NCBI GenBank assembly: GCA_050485405.1
Contig: JBJHBI010000018.1
Coordinates: 1 to 64,000 of the forward strand
DNA from: Saliniramus sp050485405
GTDB taxonomy: Bacteria > Pseudomonadota > Alphaproteobacteria > Rhizobiales > Beijerinckiaceae
Reading direction: 5' to 3'
Length of the DNA stretch: 64,000 bases
A model generated the notes under the pieces. The model saw only the letters and a program-made list of their open reading frames with translations. It was not told the DNA's origin and made no database searches. The translations under genes were made by a program, and so were the position numbers. Each line of letters starts with the position of its first letter. Positions within the stretch are counted from its first letter, which is position 1. Shown here in pieces: positions 43,017 to 51,367 of the stretch.

Positions 43017-44062
43017 GAGGCCTCTCCCGCGATCTCCTCCATGGCCATGCGCGCGAGCAGCGGCACGGTCTCACCCATGCGGATCCCGCGTTCGGGATTG
43101 GAGGCATTGCCGTCGAGGGCGCGTTTGTAGACGCCCTGGAGGATCGCCGCGAGGCGGAAGAACGAGAAGGCGATGTAGAACGACCAGTCCGGAATCCCGT
43201 CGATCCCGCGCCGGGCGCAATAGCGCGCCACGTAATCGGCCTCCGCCGGCAGCCCGAGCGCCGCGCGATCAGCGTCGCCCATGCCCCGGAAGGCGCCTTT
43301 CGAGGGCAGCCGCCATTGCATACACTGATAGGCGAGATCCGCGTAAGGATGGCCGAGCGTCGACAATTCCCAGTCGAGAATTGCGAGGATGCGCGGCTCA
43401 CCCGGATCGAAGATCATATTGTCGTGGCGGAAATCGCCATGGACCAGCGAGACCATCCCGTCATCCGCCGGCTGGTTTGCCTCGAGCCAGGCGATCAGCG
43501 CGTCCATATCGGGGATCGCGACAGTCTCCGAGGCGCGGTATTGCTGGCCCCAGCGCCCGATCTGGCGCTGGTAATAGCTGCCCGGCTTGCCGAAATCGGC
43601 GAGCCCCACCTGCGCCGGATCGACATCATGGAGCGCTGCGAGCGCGGCATTCATGGCGTCATAGAGCGCGATACGCTCGTCGCGATCGCAATCGGGCAGG
43701 AGCGCTTCCCAGAAGATCCGGCCTTCCAGATAATCCATCACGAAGAAGACCGAGCCGATGACGCTCTCGTCCTCGCACAGGTGATGCATGCGCGGCACCG
43801 GCACAGGCGTATCGCCGAGCGCCTTCATCACCCGGTATTCGCGATCGACCGCATGAGCGGATTTCAGAAGCTGCCCCGGCGGCTTGCGGCGCAGCACGTA
43901 GCGGCCCGTATCCGTGGTGAGGAGGAAGGTGGGGTTGGATTGCCCGCCGGCGAATTTCTCCGCCTTCCGCAGGGTCCCGAAACCCGGAATCACGCCCGCG
44001 AGATAGGGGCCGAGGCTTTCTGTATCGAGGCTGGCGATGGCTGTCGTCACTTTGTCGCTCAT
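43013..44062 (-). CDS. APH-like phosphotransferase family protein (ACAD10/11 N-terminal type)
   Basis: The 349-residue protein has the kinase-like fold: FAGGQSNPTFLL, RRKPPGQLLKSAHAVDREYR, the catalytic loop HGDFRHDN and ILDWELSTLGHPYADL. This set matches the aminoglycoside-phosphotransferase-like proteins beside acyl-CoA dehydrogenases, thought to phosphorylate hydroxyacyl-CoAs, not antibiotics. The ATG at 44062 gives the normal length; an upstream start at 44107 exists. It is coupled to the SDR gene. No acyl-CoA dehydrogenase lies next to it here. Confidence 0.87.
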   Translation of the reverse strand: MSDKVTTAIASLDTESLGPYLAGVIPGFGTLRKAEKFAGGQSNPTFLLTTDTGRYVLRRKPPGQLLKSAHAVDREYRVMKALGDTPVPVPRMHHLCEDESVIGSVFFVMDYLEGRIFWEALLPDCDRDERIALYDAMNAALAALHDVDPAQVGLADFGKPGSYYQRQIGRWGQQYRASETVAIPDMDALIAWLEANQPADDGMVSLVHGDFRHDNMIFDPGEPRILAILDWELSTLGHPYADLAYQCMQWRLPSKGAFRGMGDADRAALGLPAEADYVARYCARRGIDGIPDWSFYIAFSFFRLAAILQGVYKRALDGNASNPERGIRMGETVPLLARMAMEEIAGEAS

Positions 44063-44165
44063 GTCGGTGGCAGTGGCTACACAGTCTAGCGCAGCCACGC
44101 GCGGCATTCGCGCGGAATCGCCGCGAACCGGATGGGCGATTTTGAAGACGCGCGCGCCGACCGCC

Positions 44166-44420
44166 TCACATCCGCTTCACGAGACGCACCACGACGAGGA
44201 GGATGATCGCGCCGATCGTGGCGTGGATCAGCGCGGCGAAGAAGCCGCCGCCTATGGTGAAGCCGAGCTGCGGCAGGATCAACCCGGCGGCGAAGGCGCC
44301 GAGAATGCCGAGCACCATGTTGCCGAGGATACCGAAACCCGATCCGCGCACCAGCGCTCCGGCGATCCAGCCCGCGAGCGCGCCGATGATGAGGAAGATG
44401 ACGAGGCTTTCGATACCCAT
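44166..44420 (-). CDS. GlsB/YeaQ/YmgE family stress-response membrane protein
   Basis: The 84-residue protein has three Gly-rich membrane helices and the family pattern GALAGWIAGALVRGSGFGILGN, here in two parts GALAGWIAGALVRG and GFGILGNMVLGILGA. Members are linked to general stress or envelope stress. A GGAG ribosome site lies before the ATG (GGAGCCCGCC). It is monocistronic by appearance, downstream of the cardiolipin synthase gene. Confidence 0.9.
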   Translation of the reverse strand: MGIESLVIFLIIGALAGWIAGALVRGSGFGILGNMVLGILGAFAAGLILPQLGFTIGGGFFAALIHATIGAIILLVVVRLVKRM

Positions 44421-44486
44421 GGCGGGCTCCTTCTTGACTGATTGTTCGAAGGGACAATGCAGAGCTTGGCCGTTCGTTGCAAATCT

Positions 44487-45947
44487 TCACAAATATGGTG
44501 ACGCCAGCCAGACGAGGCGGTTGCGCACGCGCTTCCAGGCCGGGCGGGCGGCGAGGGTTTCGAGGGTTTCCGGCTCGGCATCCGCCATGCGTGCCCGCAG
44601 GCGATCCTCGATCCAGCCGGCGAGGCCGGGATCATGCACCTCGACATCGAGTTCGAAATTCAGGCGCAGGCTGCGCGGGTCGATATTGGACGAGCCGACA
44701 TAGCTCCACACCCCGTCGATGGTGAAGAGCTTGGAATGATCGAAGGGCCCGCGCGCGCGCCAGACGCGGCAGCCATGACGCAGCACCTGGTCGAGCTGGG
44801 CGGTCATCGCGTAATCGACGAGTTTCAGATTGTTGGCCAGCGGGATCACGATATCGACCGCCACACCCCGCCGGGCGGCGACGCCGAAAGCGGCGACGAG
44901 TTGCTGGTCGGGCAGAAAATAGGGCGTGGCCAGCATCACCCGCTCGCGCGCCTCGCCGATGGCGCCGATCAACATGGCATGGGTCGATTCGAGCGTCTCG
45001 TCCGGCCCAGAGGGCACGGCGCGCGCGGGCGCGGCTTCCATCGTCGCGAGAGCATCCGTGATGGGGGGCGTGCTCGCGGCGCGATCATGCACGAACCAGT
45101 CCGGACCCTTGAGATTCTCGTTGGTGGTGAATTCCCAATCCTCGGCGAAGACCGTCATCAACTCGCCGACGAGCGGGCCGGTGACCATGAAATGCGTATC
45201 ATGCGCGACGTCCTTCCCCGCAGCCGCAGTCAGGAAATGCGCCCGGATGTTCATCCCGCCGGTGAAGCCCGTCTCCCCGTCGACGATCATGATCTTGCGG
45301 TGACTGCGCAGATTGGCATAGGCCAGCCGCAGCCCCGACAGGCTGCTCATGAACAAAGCCGCGTCGATGCCCCTGTCGCCGAGCGTATGGCTGATCGGGG
45401 GATGCGAATAGCGCGACCCGACGCCGTCGATCAGGATCCTGACCTGGACGCCACGTACCTGCGCATCGGCGAGCGCCTCGACGAAGGCGAGCCCGGCTTC
45501 GTCGTGATCGAAGATATAGCTCGCGAGCACGACCGAGCGCTTTGCGCCGCGAATCGCCTCGATCATCGCCGGATAGGCCTCGTCGCCGCCGCTCAGGGGC
45601 GTGATGCAATTGCCCGGCTTCAGGCGAAACGGTGACAGGCTGTCCCCGAGCCGGGCGAGAGCGGGCTTCGTGATCGCGCTGGAAAGCGCTGCTTCCTCAT
45701 GCGCGTCGCGGGGACGGTTGCGCCGGCGTCGCCGCCGCTGCGCGCTCGCACGGCGTATGCGGTTGATGCCGGCGACGAGATAGAGGAAGGCGCCGAGGAA
45801 CGGCGAGAACAGAATGACGGCGACCCAGCCGACGGCGGCGCGGACGTCGTCCTTCGTCATGGCCGCGTGCAGGGCCGCGACGAGCCCGATGCCGAGGCCC
45901 GCAGCGAAGGTCAGATGCGGCCAGTAGAGATCGAGAAACCATTCCAT
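44487..45947 (-). CDS. cls: Cardiolipin synthase (ClsA type, two HKD motifs)
   Basis: The enzyme makes cardiolipin from two phosphatidylglycerols at the inner membrane. The 486-residue protein has two N-terminal helices (about 10-30 and 38-60), a basic RRRRRR stretch, and two phospholipase D motifs: HRKIMIVDGETGFTGGMN (about 216-233) and HSKLFTIDGVWSYVGSSN (about 401-418). Both H-x-K-x4-D sets are intact. The ATG at 45947 starts the hydrophobic part. It is divergent from the coiled-coil gene. Confidence 0.92.
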   Translation of the reverse strand: MEWFLDLYWPHLTFAAGLGIGLVAALHAAMTKDDVRAAVGWVAVILFSPFLGAFLYLVAGINRIRRASAQRRRRRRNRPRDAHEEAALSSAITKPALARLGDSLSPFRLKPGNCITPLSGGDEAYPAMIEAIRGAKRSVVLASYIFDHDEAGLAFVEALADAQVRGVQVRILIDGVGSRYSHPPISHTLGDRGIDAALFMSSLSGLRLAYANLRSHRKIMIVDGETGFTGGMNIRAHFLTAAAGKDVAHDTHFMVTGPLVGELMTVFAEDWEFTTNENLKGPDWFVHDRAASTPPITDALATMEAAPARAVPSGPDETLESTHAMLIGAIGEARERVMLATPYFLPDQQLVAAFGVAARRGVAVDIVIPLANNLKLVDYAMTAQLDQVLRHGCRVWRARGPFDHSKLFTIDGVWSYVGSSNIDPRSLRLNFELDVEVHDPGLAGWIEDRLRARMADAEPETLETLAARPAWKRVRNRLVWLASPYL

Positions 45948-46183
45948 GCGGGCAGCCTAGCCGCATTTTCACGCGAAAGTACAACCGGATCAGGACGAAA
46001 ACCGGGTTCCTGCACAGATTTACGCGTCGGGGGCCGGTTAGACCGGCGGGCGGGCAGCGGGCGCGTCCGACGCAGATCATGGCGCAGGGCGGAAGCAGAA
46101 ACGGGCATGGAACCATTACAGAGCCCCGCGAATAATCAAAGGTTGCTCAATAGAGCGCGCATAGGCTGCATCACAACTCATGA

Positions 46184-46209
46184 TTAAAGCAGTTTAATCG
46201 ATTTTTAAC
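46184..46209 (+). promoter_or_regulatory. Candidate CtrA binding sites
   Basis: TTAA (46194-46197), seven bases, then TTAAC (46205-46209) is an exact match to the CtrA consensus TTAA-N7-TTAAC. A further TTAA at 46184-46187 stands six bases before the first half-site. The site lies 82 bases upstream of the coiled-coil gene start. CtrA is the cell-cycle or motility regulator of alphaproteobacteria. Confidence 0.6.
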
Positions 46210-46213
46210 GCTG

Positions 46214-46229
46214 ATCATTCATGAATGAT
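46214..46229. promoter_or_regulatory. 16-bp perfect palindrome
   Basis: ATCATTCATGAATGAT is a perfect palindrome five bases after the CtrA-type box and 61 bases before the coiled-coil gene. It could be an operator for a dimeric regulator. Confidence 0.4.
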
Positions 46230-46290
46230 TCACGCTTACGCTACGTCGCCCACCTGCGACGGCGCGTACCGACCGCGCAAGGACTACGCC

Positions 46291-47301
46291 ATGCAGATCG
46301 TGGGACCCGCCACACGCCAGACCGCGACCGCCGACGCCTCGGTCACCACACATGCGAACCCCACGCATGCCGCTGCCGCGCGTACGCCCGCCAGGAGGCC
46401 GGTCTCCGGCAATTCCGTCTCGGGGAACGCGGCAAAGGGCAAGCCCACGGCGACGTCGCCCGGCGCTGCGCCGCGCGACGAGGAATTCGAGCGCTGGCGC
46501 AACGCTCCCGCCGCCTGGCTCGCCGAACGCCTCGCCGAAGCGGCGATGCGCGACGCACAAGCCTCCCGGCGCGCCGCTGCGCAGGAAGGCGACGAGCCCA
46601 CCGCTGCGGCTCGCGCCGCTCAACCGTCGCGCGAACGCAATCCCCTCGAAGGCGCCGAGGCCATCGCGAGACGCCTGCGCCGCAACGAAGCCCGCCTCGT
46701 GGCGACCGAAGAAGCGGTCAGCCGCCACGCCGACGCGCTCGCCCAGGCGCAACAGCGCGCGAACGATGCCGAAGGCCGGCTCGCGGAGACACATGCGCTC
46801 GTGGGCGAGGCCCGGCGCTATGCCAACGAAGCGCAATCGCGCCTCGCCGACATGCAGAAGCGCCTCGACGAAGCCTGCCGCCGCGCGCAGAAGGCGGAGG
46901 AGCGTGCCGAAGCGGCGGAAGCCGCCCGCGACGATATCGAGGAGCGCGCTGCACGCGCCTTCGCCATCATGAAGGAACGCATCGCCGCCGCCGAGGCGGA
47001 AGCCGATGCAGCACAGGACGCGCTCGCCCGCCATCGGGAAGAGGCGCGCGAACGCCTCGCGAGCATCGAGGAGGCACTCTCCGCGCGTGAGGAAGTGCTC
47101 GCGCGCAAGGATGCCGAGATGCAGGCGCGCATCAACGACGCCCAGCGCGACGCGCAGGCGCGCATCTTCGCCGTCCAGGCCCGTCTCGACGTGGCGGAAA
47201 TCCGGCTCGCCAAGGCGCGCGAGGCCCTCGAAGCCGAGAGCCTCTCGACGACGGCGCTCGCCTCCGAGGCCGCGCCGATCCTCGCACGCGGCCCGCATTG
47301 A
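46291..47301 (+). CDS. Long coiled-coil protein, unknown function
   Basis: The 336-residue protein has a low-complexity Thr/Ala/Pro N-terminus (1-60), then almost pure helix rich in Ala, Glu and Arg from about 95 to 320 with heptad spacing, so a long coiled coil is expected. There is no signal peptide and no membrane helix, so it is probably cytosolic. The ATG at 46291 follows AAGGA; an earlier ATG at 46225 falls inside the regulatory region. The upstream CtrA-type site suggests cell-cycle control. I do not recognise a family. Confidence 0.75.
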   Translation: MQIVGPATRQTATADASVTTHANPTHAAAARTPARRPVSGNSVSGNAAKGKPTATSPGAAPRDEEFERWRNAPAAWLAERLAEAAMRDAQASRRAAAQEGDEPTAAARAAQPSRERNPLEGAEAIARRLRRNEARLVATEEAVSRHADALAQAQQRANDAEGRLAETHALVGEARRYANEAQSRLADMQKRLDEACRRAQKAEERAEAAEAARDDIEERAARAFAIMKERIAAAEAEADAAQDALARHREEARERLASIEEALSAREEVLARKDAEMQARINDAQRDAQARIFAVQARLDVAEIRLAKAREALEAESLSTTALASEAAPILARGPH

Positions 47302-47342
47302 GATATGCCGGCCCGTATCGCGCCGGGTCGTGGTCGAAGCAC

Positions 47343-48209
47343 TCAGGCGGCGTCGCGTTTCGCCGCGTGATAGCGCCCGTCGCCCCGGTGCAGCACCTCG
47401 TCATCCGCAACGATGTCACCCGGCGCGAGATCCTCCATGCGATCGAGCTCGCGCCAGAGCGGGATCAGCGCATCGAGATCGAGCGCGGGCCATGCGTCCG
47501 GGCTGTCGAGCACGAAATAGCTCTCCTGGAAATCGTCGATCCGGTAACGCGTGCGCATGACGCGTCCGAGGTCGAAGCCGATCCGGTTCGGCGAGTTGCT
47601 CTCGAGCGAGAACACGGTCTCCGAGGGCGATGAGGCGATGCCCGCCCCCACGATGCGCAAACCCTGCGGCGTGCGCGCGAGACCGAATTCGACCGTGTAC
47701 CAGTAGAGCCGCGCGAGCCGATGCAGCGTCCCGTGACGCGCCGCTTCGAGCCCCGCCTTGCCATAGGCTTCGAGATAATCGGCGTAGACCTGCCGCATGA
47801 TCAGCGGCACGTGGCCGAACACGTCGTGGAAGATGTCGGGCTCTTCGATATAGTCGATCTGCTCGGGCTTGCGGATCCAGTATCCGGCGGGAAACTTGCG
47901 CTCCGCGAGCAGCGTGAAGAAGGTGATGTCGGGCACGAGCCCGGGCACCGCGACGACTTCCCAGCCAGTGGCTTCGCGCAGCCGCGCATTCATCACCCGA
48001 AAATCCGGGATGCCCTCGTCAGAGATGCCGAGCGCGTCGAGACCTTCGAGAAAACTGTCGCAGATGCGCCCCTGCAGCACCTCCCTCTGCCGTCGCGCCA
48101 GCGTCGCCCAGGTGGCGTGATCCTCGGGCGTATAGGCCTCGAATCCCTGATCGCGCAGATAATGGAGCGGATGGTCCTTGTCGGTCTTGCTCAACATACC
48201 CGTCGACAT
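47343..48209 (-). CDS. phhA: Phenylalanine 4-monooxygenase
   Basis: PhhA hydroxylates phenylalanine to tyrosine with tetrahydropterin and Fe(II). The 288-residue bacterial form has the iron ligands His128 and His133 (FHDVFGH) and Glu174 (YTVEFGL), and the substrate loop around PAGYWIRKPEQIDYIEEP. Pterin carbinolamine dehydratase is not adjacent. The gene stands alone and is divergent from the ABC importer operon across a 420-bp AT-rich gap. Confidence 0.95.
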   Translation of the reverse strand: MSTGMLSKTDKDHPLHYLRDQGFEAYTPEDHATWATLARRQREVLQGRICDSFLEGLDALGISDEGIPDFRVMNARLREATGWEVVAVPGLVPDITFFTLLAERKFPAGYWIRKPEQIDYIEEPDIFHDVFGHVPLIMRQVYADYLEAYGKAGLEAARHGTLHRLARLYWYTVEFGLARTPQGLRIVGAGIASSPSETVFSLESNSPNRIGFDLGRVMRTRYRIDDFQESYFVLDSPDAWPALDLDALIPLWRELDRMEDLAPGDIVADDEVLHRGDGRYHAAKRDAA

Positions 48210-48299
48210 GCGCGTTCTCCTCTGTTTTTGCCTTGCTATGGAGAATACGACGTCGTCGACGTCATTTGCGGACGAGTTGATCCCCTCAAGAAAAATTCG

Positions 48300-48316
48300 A
48301 GGTCATATAATGACCT
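48300..48316. promoter_or_regulatory. Operator-like inverted repeat AGGTCAT-ATA-ATGACCT
   Basis: Two perfect 7-bp arms flank three bases. TATAAT lies in its centre (48306-48311), so a repressor bound here would cover a -10 element. It is 91 bases upstream of the phhA start on the minus strand and over 300 bases from the importer gene. The size and GGTCA/TGACC arms would suit a GntR- or AsnC-type regulator, but this is a guess. Confidence 0.45.
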
Positions 48317-48491
48317 AACCGCAAACCCGACTGACCCTTGGTTCCAAGACATTCACCCCCATGCTGATACGGCAATCTGTTCGGCATCTCTTTGGCCTGC
48401 ACGGTCGAGAAGACAATGATGAAGCGCAAGGGCCGGCGCCGGGAATAATTCACATTCTCCGATCGGATTTAATATTTCAAAACAGACGTAA

Positions 48492-48521
48492 TTGACAAAT
48501 TTATCCATATCGTTCTACAAA
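48492..48521 (+). promoter_or_regulatory. Candidate promoter of the ABC importer operon
   Basis: A perfect -35 TTGACA (48492-48497) is followed after 18 bases by TACAAA (48516-48521), 4 of 6 to the -10 consensus. The leader to the ATG at 48630 would be about 100 bases. Confidence 0.45.
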
Positions 48522-48629
48522 CCGAACGAGACGCAGGAGTCGGACACCGTTCTGTGCGCAAACGGCCCAGTGCTATCGCCAGCATCGGGATCGGGTTTCC
48601 AGGAATATCGTCGATCGGGAGAGCAGATC

Positions 48630-49607
48630 ATGCGCCAAATTACACGTTTCAGAAAATTTCTCGCAGGCATGGTCGCTCTGGCCGCGTTCGGCTTGACGAA
48701 CGTTTCTGCCCAGACGCCCAGTGAGATCCGCCTCGATTACGCGACCTACAACCCGGTGAGCCTGCTCTTGAAGGAGCGCGGCTATCTCGAAGAGGCGCTC
48801 GCGGAAGACGGGATCGACGTACGCTGGGTGCAGTCGCACGGTTCGAACCGGGCGCTCGAATTCCTCAATGCCGGTTCGCTCGATTTCGGCTCCACCGCCG
48901 GCGCCGCAGCCCTGATCGGACGCATCAACGGCAATCCGATCAACGCGATCTACGTCTACTCCCAGCCGGAATGGACGGCGCTCGTCACCCAGGGCGACAG
49001 CGATATCGAGAGCATCGAGGACTTGGCCGGCAAGTCCGTCGCCGTGACGCGCGGCACCGATCCGCATATCTTCCTCGTGCGCGCGCTGGCCTCCGCCGGC
49101 CTGACCGAGCGTGACGTGCGCCTCGTGCTCCTTCAGCACGCCGATGGCCGCCTCGCGCTGGAGCGTGGCGACGTCCAGGCCTGGGCCGGGCTCGATCCGA
49201 TGATGGCGGCATCCGAAATCGAGAGCGACGCGCGGCTGTTCTACCGCGATGCGGACGCCAATACCTGGGGCATCCTCAACGTGCGCACGGCCTTCGCCGA
49301 GGAGCATCCCGAACTCGTCGAGCGCGTGATCGCCGCCTATGAGCGCGCCCGTGAAGAAGCGCTCGCCGACCCCGAGGCGATCCAGGCGCTGTTTCGCGAC
49401 TTCACCCGCCTGCCGGAAGACGTCGTCGCGCGTCAGTTCGAGCGTACCGATCTGACCCATTCCGCCATCGGCGAAGCTCAGCGCGAGACCATCCTTCAGG
49501 CCGGGCTCGCCCTACAGGAAGCCGGCGTCATCCGCCGCAACGTGGATGTCGAGACGCATCTCGACGCCCTGATCGACACCCGCTTCAACGCTGCCACCAC
49601 GCAGTGA
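48630..49607 (+). CDS. ABC transporter substrate-binding protein (SsuA/TauA/NitT type)
   Basis: The 325-residue protein has a signal peptide ending NVSA (residue 27) and then an SsuA-like fold: RLDYATYNPVSLLLKERGYL, VQSHGSNRALEFLNAGSLDF (in which GSNRALEFLNAG is typical of aliphatic sulfonate binders), and LAGKSVAVTRGTDPHIF. It should bind an organosulfonate or related anion in the periplasm. A GGGAGAG site precedes the ATG. It heads the operon with the permease and ATPase. Confidence 0.88.
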   Translation: MRQITRFRKFLAGMVALAAFGLTNVSAQTPSEIRLDYATYNPVSLLLKERGYLEEALAEDGIDVRWVQSHGSNRALEFLNAGSLDFGSTAGAAALIGRINGNPINAIYVYSQPEWTALVTQGDSDIESIEDLAGKSVAVTRGTDPHIFLVRALASAGLTERDVRLVLLQHADGRLALERGDVQAWAGLDPMMAASEIESDARLFYRDADANTWGILNVRTAFAEEHPELVERVIAAYERAREEALADPEAIQALFRDFTRLPEDVVARQFERTDLTHSAIGEAQRETILQAGLALQEAGVIRRNVDVETHLDALIDTRFNAATTQ

Positions 49608-49647
49608 ACGAAGCGGTCCCGATTGTAAGCCGTGCGAGGAGACGAGC

Positions 49648-50538
49648 ATGACCCTGTCACGCGCCGTCGACACCCATGACGAAAACGCCCCGGCGGCAGG
49701 CCCTCGCGAGCCTGCCGCCACCGGTGCGCAAGAGAAGCCGAACGAGACGGCGACGGGCCCCGGCAAAGGCTGGTTCGGCCAGAGCCTCGCCCTCGCGCTG
49801 ATCCTGCCGCTCGGCCTCGCCGCCGGCTGGGAGGCGGCGGTCGCTTTCGGTTTCGCCGAGGGCCGGCTGATGCCGCCTCCGAGCCGGATCGTGAACGCTT
49901 TCCACGAACTCGCCGTCTATGGCGATCTGTGGCTTCATGTCTGGGCCACCCTGTGGCGGGTGCTCGTCGGCTTCGCCTGCGGGGCCGTCGTCGGCATGAT
50001 CCTCGGCGCCGTGTCCGGAGCGAGCGGGCTGATGCGCAACCTGCTCGATCCGACTCTCCAGGCGCTGCGCTCCGTGCCCTCGATCGCCTGGGTGCCCTTG
50101 TTCATCCTGTGGTTCGGCATTTTCGAGACCTCGAAGGTCATGCTGATTGCCGTCGGCGTGTTCTTCCCCGTCTATCTCGGCGTGGCGCAGGGCATCCTTT
50201 CCGTCGACCGCAAGCTCGTCGAGGTCGGTCGCGCCTTCCGGCTCTCGCGCCTCGCCATGGCCCGGCGCATCCTGCTGCCGGCGATCCTGCCGGAGACGCT
50301 CACCGCCCTGCGCTCCGGGCTCGGCCTCGGATTCATGTTCGTCGTCGCGGCGGAATTCATGGGTGCGTCGGAGGGGCTCGGCTATCTCCTCGTCGACGGC
50401 CAGCAGATGGGCATGACCGACCAGATCGTCGCCGCCATCATCGCCTTCGCCTTGCTCGGCAAGGCCGCCGACTGGCTGCTCGTCACCCTCACCGCCCCGC
50501 TCACGCGCTGGCAGGATACCGTCAGGGAGCGCCTGTGA
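49648..50538 (+). CDS. ABC transporter permease (SsuC/TauC type)
   Basis: The 296-residue protein has a hydrophilic Pro/Ala-rich N-terminus (1-42) and about six membrane helices. The coupling EAA-like segment is GRAFRLSRLAMARRILLPA (about 194-212), followed by LPETLTALRSGLGLGF and the EFMGASEGLGYLL motif of the nitrate/sulfonate/taurine family. Its TGA shares its A with the ATG of the ATPase gene. Confidence 0.92.
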   Translation: MTLSRAVDTHDENAPAAGPREPAATGAQEKPNETATGPGKGWFGQSLALALILPLGLAAGWEAAVAFGFAEGRLMPPPSRIVNAFHELAVYGDLWLHVWATLWRVLVGFACGAVVGMILGAVSGASGLMRNLLDPTLQALRSVPSIAWVPLFILWFGIFETSKVMLIAVGVFFPVYLGVAQGILSVDRKLVEVGRAFRLSRLAMARRILLPAILPETLTALRSGLGLGFMFVVAAEFMGASEGLGYLLVDGQQMGMTDQIVAAIIAFALLGKAADWLLVTLTAPLTRWQDTVRERL

Positions 50539-51314
50539 TGCTGACACTTTCCCATCTCGGCAAGACCTATGCGGACGGGACGCAGGCCCTGTCCAACATC
50601 AATCTGGAGATCCGTGACGGCGAGATCGCCGCGCTGATCGGCGGGTCGGGCTGCGGCAAGACCACGCTTCTGCGCCTCGCCGCCGGCCTCGATCACGCCA
50701 CCGGCGGCACGATCAGCCTGGACGGCGAGCGCATCACCGGGCCGCATCCCGCCGTCGCCGTGGTCTTCCAGGAACCGCGCCTGCTGCCCTGGCTCAACGT
50801 CGCCGACAATGTCGGTTTCGGCATCGACAATCTGCCGCGCGCCGAGCGCGATGCGCGCATCACCCATGCGCTGGAGCGGATCGGCCTGTCGGAACATGCC
50901 GGGCGCTGGCCGCGTGATCTCTCAGGCGGCCAGCAGCAGCGCGTCGCCATCGCGCGGGCGCTGGTGACGCGGCCCAAGCTGCTCCTGCTGGACGAGCCGT
51001 TTTCCGCGCTCGACGCCTTCACCCGCGCGAGCCTGCACGGGGCGCTGCTCGATCTGTGGGAGGATGTGCGCCCGATCGTGCTGATGGTCACGCATGACGT
51101 CTCGGAGGCCGTGACGCTGGCTGATCGCGCCTTCGTGATGCGCGCGCGTCCGGGCCGCATTCACGACGAATTGCCGATCACCCTCGCCCGCCCCCGCGTG
51201 CAGACGAGCACGGGATTCGAGCAGGATGTCCGCCGCCTTCTGGAAGCGCTCGACGAAGCACGGCGCCCTCCCCAGACCGAGCGTGCAGCACAGGCCGCCG
51301 GCCATTGGTGGTGA
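50538..51314 (+). CDS. ABC transporter ATP-binding protein (SsuB/TauB type)
   Basis: The 258-residue ATPase has Walker A GGSGCGKTT (36-44), a Q loop in VFQEPRLLPWLNV (typical of the SsuB/TauB/NrtD group), the signature LSGGQQQR, Walker B LLLLDEPF and the H loop VTHD. The real start is the ATG at 50538 overlapping the permease stop; the frame is open much further upstream inside the permease gene. It completes the importer. Confidence 0.94.
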   Translation: MLTLSHLGKTYADGTQALSNINLEIRDGEIAALIGGSGCGKTTLLRLAAGLDHATGGTISLDGERITGPHPAVAVVFQEPRLLPWLNVADNVGFGIDNLPRAERDARITHALERIGLSEHAGRWPRDLSGGQQQRVAIARALVTRPKLLLLDEPFSALDAFTRASLHGALLDLWEDVRPIVLMVTHDVSEAVTLADRAFVMRARPGRIHDELPITLARPRVQTSTGFEQDVRRLLEALDEARRPPQTERAAQAAGHWW

Positions 51315-51367
51315 CGGGGGCGACGAAACGGATTAACCAGAAAAAATCACGAAGAAAGGAACTCTCC

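Larger units (their letters stand above)
45948..46290. other. Divergent intergenic region, AT-rich in its right half
   Basis: The 343-bp gap between cls and the coiled-coil gene is clearly more AT-rich than its surroundings from about 46120 to 46240. It contains the CtrA-type boxes and a 16-bp palindrome listed separately. I see no gene in it. Confidence 0.5.
48210..48629. other. Divergent intergenic region between phhA and the ABC importer
   Basis: This 420-bp region is AT-rich compared with the genes. It holds an inverted repeat at 48300-48316 and a promoter-like TTGACA at 48492. A frame opens at that TTG and joins the substrate-binding protein, but a signal peptide starts only at 48630, so the region is treated as non-coding. 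Confidence 0.5.

Noticed and set aside
43013..44062. Antibiotic (aminoglycoside) phosphotransferase
   Set aside because: The APH-like fold is real, but the RRKPPGQLL segment and the SDR partner place it with ACAD10/11-type proteins of lipid metabolism. No resistance role is supported.
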